The position numbers were made by a program, and so were the translations under genes. Shown here piece by piece: positions 45,579 through 48,993 of a stretch of 48,993 bases of DNA. How positions within the stretch are numbered: the first letter of the stretch is position 1; each line of letters opens with the position of its first letter. The notes beneath the pieces are model-generated. The model searched no databases, was not told the origin of the DNA, and worked only from the letters and a program-made list of their open reading frames with translations. The stretch is from an uncultured Clostridia bacterium. Lineage in GTDB: Bacteria; Bacillota; Clostridia; TANB77; CAG-465. The stretch lies in the NCBI GenBank assembly GCA_944386605.1, contig CALXBS010000009.1:1-48993 (forward strand), read 5' to 3'.

Positions 45579-46197
45579 AGAAATATGGAAATGTATTTCT
45601 AGAAAAAGTGATTTTAAAAAGGAAATCAATGCAATTGTTAAAAAATTGCCAAGCAATGAAGAAGTAGCAAAAGAAGTATTGACTTCCTTTGAAAATCATC
45701 ATACGAAAGTAAAGTTTGATGCAGATATCAAGAATAGTTATTATGTATTTTTAAATGATACAATTTATATATCAGATAATCGTAAAGATCAAAATGAATA
45801 TTCAAGAATTACTCTGATAGTACATGAAGTGATTCATTCTTTACAAAATAAATTTTTGCAATGGATTAATTTTTTAGCTTCTAATATTGAAATTTTATTA
45901 TTTTTAGTTTGTTGTATTTGTGCCATAATAGGAAAATCATTTCAAATATTATATTTTTCGTATATAGGAGTTTTTATTTTAACAATTTTAGCAAGAGCTA
46001 TTCTAGAATTACATGCAGTTATCAAGTCTATTTTTGATACAGAAAAATATTTAACGCATAAATTAAAAAAAGAAGATTTAAAAAAGGTAATGAAAGGTGT
46101 AAAAACGAATATTATTGTATTATTGCCAGTTTTTTTAATTAGTTTATTTTTTTGGAAGTTTGTTAGGTTTGCTATTGTTTTTTATATGTATATATAG
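45568..46197 (+). CDS. Divergent YugP-like membrane zinc metallopeptidase
   Basis: A 209-residue protein with a zinc-protease motif and membrane helices. HEVIH (86-90, IVHEVIHSLQ) follows a strand with DTIYISD, and two hydrophobic helices lie at about 102-122 and 126-146. They are followed by E147 in AILELHAVIK, which could be the third zinc ligand; a last helix is at 181-197. The order strand, HExxH, two helices, then ExxA recalls the YugP family (Zn_peptidase_2), but the sequence is divergent and the usual HExGH glycine is Ile. Its substrate is unknown. It overlaps the ylbF-like gene and precedes cwlD. Confidence 0.6.
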   Translation: MSFKEIWKCISRKSDFKKEINAIVKKLPSNEEVAKEVLTSFENHHTKVKFDADIKNSYYVFLNDTIYISDNRKDQNEYSRITLIVHEVIHSLQNKFLQWINFLASNIEILLFLVCCICAIIGKSFQILYFSYIGVFILTILARAILELHAVIKSIFDTEKYLTHKLKKEDLKKVMKGVKTNIIVLLPVFLISLFFWKFVRFAIVFYMYI

Positions 46198-46283
46198 AGG
46201 AAATAGAGTATACTTTATTTTCTCTATATTTTCGTGTGAATGTTATATCCCCTTAAAACATATACATATAAAAGGTGATAGGC

Positions 46284-47007
46284 GTGTTAAAAAATTTATA
46301 TATGAAAAGAATTTTCTTTATATTGGTCATAGTTTGTATTTCGTTAGGTGTTTATGGTATAATAGGGATGTTAGATAAAGAACAAACGATTCAAGTAAAT
46401 GCTCTTCCTATGACAAATAAAACGATTATACTCGATGCACGGACATGGGCTCCCGGATGAGGGGGCAGTCGGTTTTAATGGTACAACCGAGCAAGCGATT
46501 AATCTAAGTATTGTATTAAAACTTCAAGAGCTATTAGATCAAAGTGGTGCTAAAACGATTTTAACACGAAGTGATGAAAATGGAATTTATGATTTAGATA
46601 GTGATAGCATTAAGAATAAAAAGGTAAGTGATATCAAAAATAGGGTAGAAATTGGAAATCATTCTAATGCAGATATTTTTATTTCGATTCATCTTAATAA
46701 ATTTTCAGATTCAAAGTATAGAGGATGGCAGACATTTTATCAAGAAGAAAATGAGAAGAGTAAACAGTTAGCAACTCTTATTCAAGACTATATTAATCAA
46801 AATATTGATTATGATAATAATAGAAAAGTTTTACCGATTTATAATGTATATATTACAAAAAATGTAACGATTCCAACAGTAATTGTGGAATGTGGTTTTT
46901 TATCTAATCCTGAAGAAAGTGAATTGTTAAAAACAAATGAATATCAAAATAAATTGGTTTGGGGAATCTTTATTGCAATTCAACAATATTTTTACGAAGG
47001 AAGTTAA
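46284..47007 (+). pseudogene. cwlD: cwlD spore cortex amidase, frameshifted in the catalytic motif
   Basis: CwlD removes stem peptides to form muramic-delta-lactam in spore cortex. A GTG at 46284 after AAAGGTGA begins an N-terminal membrane anchor (KRIFFILVIVCISLGVYG). The first frame reads TIILDARTWAPG and stops at 46458-46460. Skipping one base at about 46440 gives DAGHGLPDEGAVGFNGTTEQ, the normal Amidase_3 zinc motif, and the second frame then runs to 47007 with FISIHLNKF and TVIVECGFLSNPEES intact. So all family motifs exist, split by one extra base. This may be a true inactivation, a sequencing error or recoding. A weak sporulation-type promoter (GAATG at 46238, CATATA at 46259) lies upstream. 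Confidence 0.88.
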
Positions 47008-47460
47008 ATGATGAAAGATTTTATGGAAATGGCTTACTATGAAGCTAAAAAGGCCTTTAAGAAATTAGAAGTACCAGTAGGTGCTATTATTGTAAAAGAT
47101 GGAGAAATCATAGCAAAAGCGCATAATTTACGTGAGAAAAAAAATTCAGCACTAGCACATGCAGAGATACTTTGTATTGAAAAAGCGTGTAAAAAATTAA
47201 ATAGCTGGAGATTAGATGGATGTGAGATGTATGTTACTTTGGAACCTTGTGCAATGTGTTCGGGTGCCATTATTCAGTCTAGAATAAAAAAAGTTTATTT
47301 TGCTGCTTTAGATCCTAAAAATGGTTGCGTTGTTTCAAAGGGAAATATACTAGATTTAAATACAACACATAAGGTAGAATATGAATATCTAGAAAATTAT
47401 TCTTACTGTTCTACCATATTATCCGATTTTTTCAAAGAGTTAAGAAAGATAAAAAAATAA
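47008..47460 (+). CDS. tadA: tRNA adenosine-34 deaminase TadA
   Basis: Converts A34 to inosine in tRNA-Arg(ACG). The 150 residues contain VPVGAIIVKDGEIIAKAHN, the zinc and proton-shuttle motif LAHAEI, and TLEPCAMCSGAI. The ATG follows the cwlD stop directly; GAAGGAAG is the binding site and the second codon is also ATG. A hairpin terminator follows. Confidence 0.95.
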   Translation: MMKDFMEMAYYEAKKAFKKLEVPVGAIIVKDGEIIAKAHNLREKKNSALAHAEILCIEKACKKLNSWRLDGCEMYVTLEPCAMCSGAIIQSRIKKVYFAALDPKNGCVVSKGNILDLNTTHKVEYEYLENYSYCSTILSDFFKELRKIKK

Positions 47461-47504
47461 AGTAATGCCTAAAATATCTGAAAATAAATATTTTAGGTAT
47501 TACT
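47461..47504. terminator. Bidirectional terminator between tadA and xre
   Basis: AGTAATGCCTAAAATAT pairs with ATATTTTAGGTATTACT (one G-T pair). It lies between two convergent genes; T-rich flanks are weak on the right. Confidence 0.65.
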
Positions 47505-47508
47505 TGTG

Positions 47509-47856
47509 TCATTTAGCGTTATAATATTTTTTTATTTCATCACAAAACTCAATAATTGCATTATATTTTTCAATTGGGAGATTATTTAGAAAATCTATAA
47601 TATTATTGTTGTTTTGAGATTTGATATTAAAGAAATCATTGATGTCCATTTTAAAAGCAGTACATAGTCCAAAAATAAAACTGATAGAACAAGTATATTT
47701 ACAATTTTCTATTCTTGAGATGTGTTCAATAGAGACATCTAAGATTTCTGCTAGTTTTTCTTGCGTTAGTTTATTATCTTGTCTAATTTTTAAAACATTT
47801 TTGGCGATACATTCTCTAATTTCTTCTTCGTTTTTAAAATAAGATAAATAGTTCAT
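47509..47856 (-). CDS. XRE-family transcriptional regulator
   Basis: A 115-residue DNA-binding protein. The helix-turn-helix spans about residues 16-72 (VLKIRQDNKLTQEKLAEILD, then SIEHISRIENCKYTCSI). The C-terminal tail ends in a helix, AIIEFCDEIKKYYNAK, which may dimerise. A palindrome over its own promoter suggests autoregulation. What else it controls is not clear; two small leftward genes lie upstream of it. Confidence 0.85.
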   Translation of the reverse strand: MNYLSYFKNEEEIRECIAKNVLKIRQDNKLTQEKLAEILDVSIEHISRIENCKYTCSISFIFGLCTAFKMDINDFFNIKSQNNNNIIDFLNNLPIEKYNAIIEFCDEIKKYYNAK

Positions 47857-47884
47857 ATAAATCTATGGTCCTTTCATTATATTA

Positions 47885-47913
47885 ATTATAGTTTGTGTAT
47901 TAATCCACACAAA
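47885..47913 (-). promoter_or_regulatory. xre promoter with palindromic operator
   Basis: On the minus strand TTGTGT (47907-47912), 16 bases, TATAAT (47885-47890). TTTGTGT (47892-47898) and ACACAAA (47907-47913) form an inverted repeat with an 8-base centre that covers the -35 and spacer. Confidence 0.6.
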
Positions 47914-48000
47914 TATACTATAATAATACATTATTTTTCTATTAAATCAAATGACTTAATATGCAATAAAATTAACCAATAAGTATAACAAATTAAGCAT

Positions 48001-48032
48001 AAAAAAACAAGTATAAAAATTTTATATACTTG
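48001..48032 (-). terminator. Second terminator behind the 61-residue gene
   Basis: On the minus strand CAAGTATA pairs with TATACTTG across a 9-base AT loop, followed by TTTTTTT. It backs up the stronger hairpin at 48041-48071. Confidence 0.6.
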
Positions 48033-48040
48033 CTCGCATA

Positions 48041-48071
48041 AAAAATGAGAGACTGGTGCCCTACCAGTCTC
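48041..48071 (-). terminator. Strong terminator behind the 61-residue gene
   Basis: On the minus strand GAGACTGGT pairs with ACCAGTCTC across AGGGC, followed by TCATTTTTT. The stem is perfect. Confidence 0.85.
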
Positions 48072-48081
48072 CTTATAAGTA

Positions 48082-48267
48082 TTACTTAATCTTTATATTT
48101 TCTAAAACCAATTGTCCATTTACATTTACTTGACCAATTATACAATTTTTGTAATTTCCTCCTTGCAATTGACTCATTGCATATTCTTTTGCTTGTTCTT
48201 TGTCAAGTGGTGTTTGTGTGAAAAAGTTTACTTTTCCAATAGAACCCGTATAAACTTGTTTAAACAT
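48082..48267 (-). CDS. Small unrecognised protein (61 residues)
   Basis: A 61-residue protein that begins MFKQVYTGSIGKVNFFTQTP and ends with VNVNGQLVLENIKIK, probably a small beta-rich fold with one helix (DKEQAKEYAMSQLQGG). I do not recognise it. AGGAGGAG four to five bases upstream of the ATG and the tandem terminators behind it make it a convincing, probably well-expressed gene. Confidence 0.7.
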   Translation of the reverse strand: MFKQVYTGSIGKVNFFTQTPLDKEQAKEYAMSQLQGGNYKNCIIGQVNVNGQLVLENIKIK

Positions 48268-48347
48268 AAAACTCCTCCTGTATTTGTATTAACGAACACT
48301 AAATGTTTTCATGTTTATCAGTATATCCATTACAAAATGTGAGTTTT

Positions 48348-48803
48348 TTATGAATTTACAAAATAAGGAAAAGGCATACTGCTTTGCCCATGTCTGATTA
48401 AGTAAATCTCTAAAATAAAATTCAACATATATCTAATATTGTTGTAGGTATTGGAAAGTGATGGATTTTTTCTCCGTTCATTTTCAGTCATGTTATTCCA
48501 TTTTTCAGCAATTATATTTGCTTTTTCAATAAGTTCTTTTTCTTCTTTTTTCAGTTCTTCATCGCTTAAGTTTTTGTATTGATCATAGTCAATAATAAAA
48601 TCTAAATCTTTAAAAAATTCAACATCTTCACGATCTTCTAATCTTACAAACTGGAACCGATTTAAAGGGCTAATAATGGTTTCAAGCCCTTTTTTATAAA
48701 TGGAAGCGGGTATTAAAAGATCTGTTTCATACGACACATACATAATGTCTTGCAATTGGACATATACAACCTCTCTATTGTTTTCTGTATGAAATATTTT
48801 CAT
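48348..48803 (-). CDS. Unrecognised 151-residue protein
   Basis: A soluble protein without recognised motifs. It opens with a strand-rich part (REVVYVQLQDIMYVSYETDL) and continues with charged helices (NLSDEELKKEEKELIEKANI). It ends in a more hydrophobic helix, NFILEIYLIRHG. AAGGAGG lies six bases before the ATG and a promoter is seen upstream. With its 61-residue neighbour and xre it forms a small accessory group. Confidence 0.65.
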   Translation of the reverse strand: MKIFHTENNREVVYVQLQDIMYVSYETDLLIPASIYKKGLETIISPLNRFQFVRLEDREDVEFFKDLDFIIDYDQYKNLSDEELKKEEKELIEKANIIAEKWNNMTENERRKNPSLSNTYNNIRYMLNFILEIYLIRHGQSSMPFPYFVNS

Positions 48804-48854
48804 TTACAACCTCCTTAAAATAATGATTTTATGACAAAAACTACAATTGATATC

Positions 48855-48883
48855 ATTCTAACATGAATGCTTATTTATTTCAA
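48855..48883 (-). promoter_or_regulatory. Promoter of the 151-residue gene
   Basis: On the minus strand TTGAAA (48878-48883), 17 bases, TAGAAT (48855-48860), 52 bases before the start codon. The remaining 110 bases to the window's end hold nothing I can identify. Confidence 0.55.
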
Positions 48884-48993
48884 TTAATCTTTTAACGAAA
48901 ATATAAAAAGGAAAAATGACAGGTTAAAAACATAAAGAAATATTTTTGTAACAAAAAGTCATTGAGTAATGAGAAAACTTAAAACATCAAGTA

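Noticed and set aside
46198-46283. Sporulation-sigma promoter of cwlD (GAATG, 16 bases, CATATA)
   Set aside because: The match to sigma-E or sigma-G consensus is too loose in such AT-rich DNA to list as a feature.
46160-46378. A 72-codon frame between the metallopeptidase gene and cwlD
   Set aside because: It overlaps both genes out of frame and lacks a ribosome binding site.

Overview
The window is AT-rich throughout and looks like the origin region of the chromosome of an endospore-forming, low-GC Firmicute, most likely a gut-type clostridium. The evidence is an intact sporulation set (sigE, sigG, spoIIGA, spoIVFA/FB, cwlD, ymxH), typical AGGAGG ribosome binding sites, TTGACA-17-TATAAT promoters, and the classical rpmH/dnaA origin layout. 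I cannot name the species. No insertion sequence, integrase, CRISPR array or rRNA was seen.

Left arm (0.2-22.4 kb, all but one gene leftward). From the origin outwards: dnaA, dnaN, recF, gyrB, then infC-rpmI-rplT-efp, an unrecognised gene with its own strong promoter and terminator, miaB, spoIVFA-spoIVFB, ftsA-ftsZ, tex, spoIIGA-sigE, sigG, a cell-wall amidase, murF and ymxH. One small membrane-protein gene reads the other way between dnaN and recF. Replication start, translation, division, wall synthesis and the forespore/mother-cell sigma cascade are therefore packed together.

Origin (20.46-22.93 kb). DnaA boxes lie on both sides of dnaA: eleven perfect 9-mers between dnaA and dnaN and four between dnaA and rpmH. 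Next to the dnaN-side cluster are four TAG trinucleotides (a DnaA-trio) and an AT-only stretch that looks like the unwinding element.

Right arm, first part (22.9-39.5 kb, almost all rightward). rpmH, rnpA, yidD, yidC, jag, mnmE, mnmG, rsmG, parA and parB form the standard origin-proximal set. They are followed by a Nudix hydrolase, two serine tRNAs, a DUF308 membrane protein (leftward), NAD kinase, a ZIP metal transporter, a low-molecular-weight phosphatase, rpiB, a TagO/WecA-type transferase, a YqeY protein and an M16 peptidase pair.

Right arm, second part (39.5-47.5 kb). This is the most unusual region. A 53-residue Spo0E-like gene, a leftward trio of small Asn-rich proteins, and a rightward operon (VirB4 N-terminal-like protein, VirB4-like ATPase, CpaE/MinD-like ATPase, helical protein) are followed by a YlbF-family gene, a YugP-like membrane metallopeptidase, a frameshifted cwlD and tadA. 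The Spo0E-like gene and the VirB4/CpaE operon have near-identical promoters: TGTCGAAA(T/C)TTGCGA, then exactly 21 bases, then TTGACA. The first half of that element resembles a Spo0A box. No relaxase, coupling protein or integrase accompanies the ATPases, so I infer a chromosomal, possibly sporulation-linked machine rather than a conjugative element. This is my best candidate for an undescribed system.

Right edge (47.5-49.0 kb). A small accessory group reads leftward: an XRE regulator with a palindromic operator over its promoter, and two small unrecognised genes with good ribosome binding sites.
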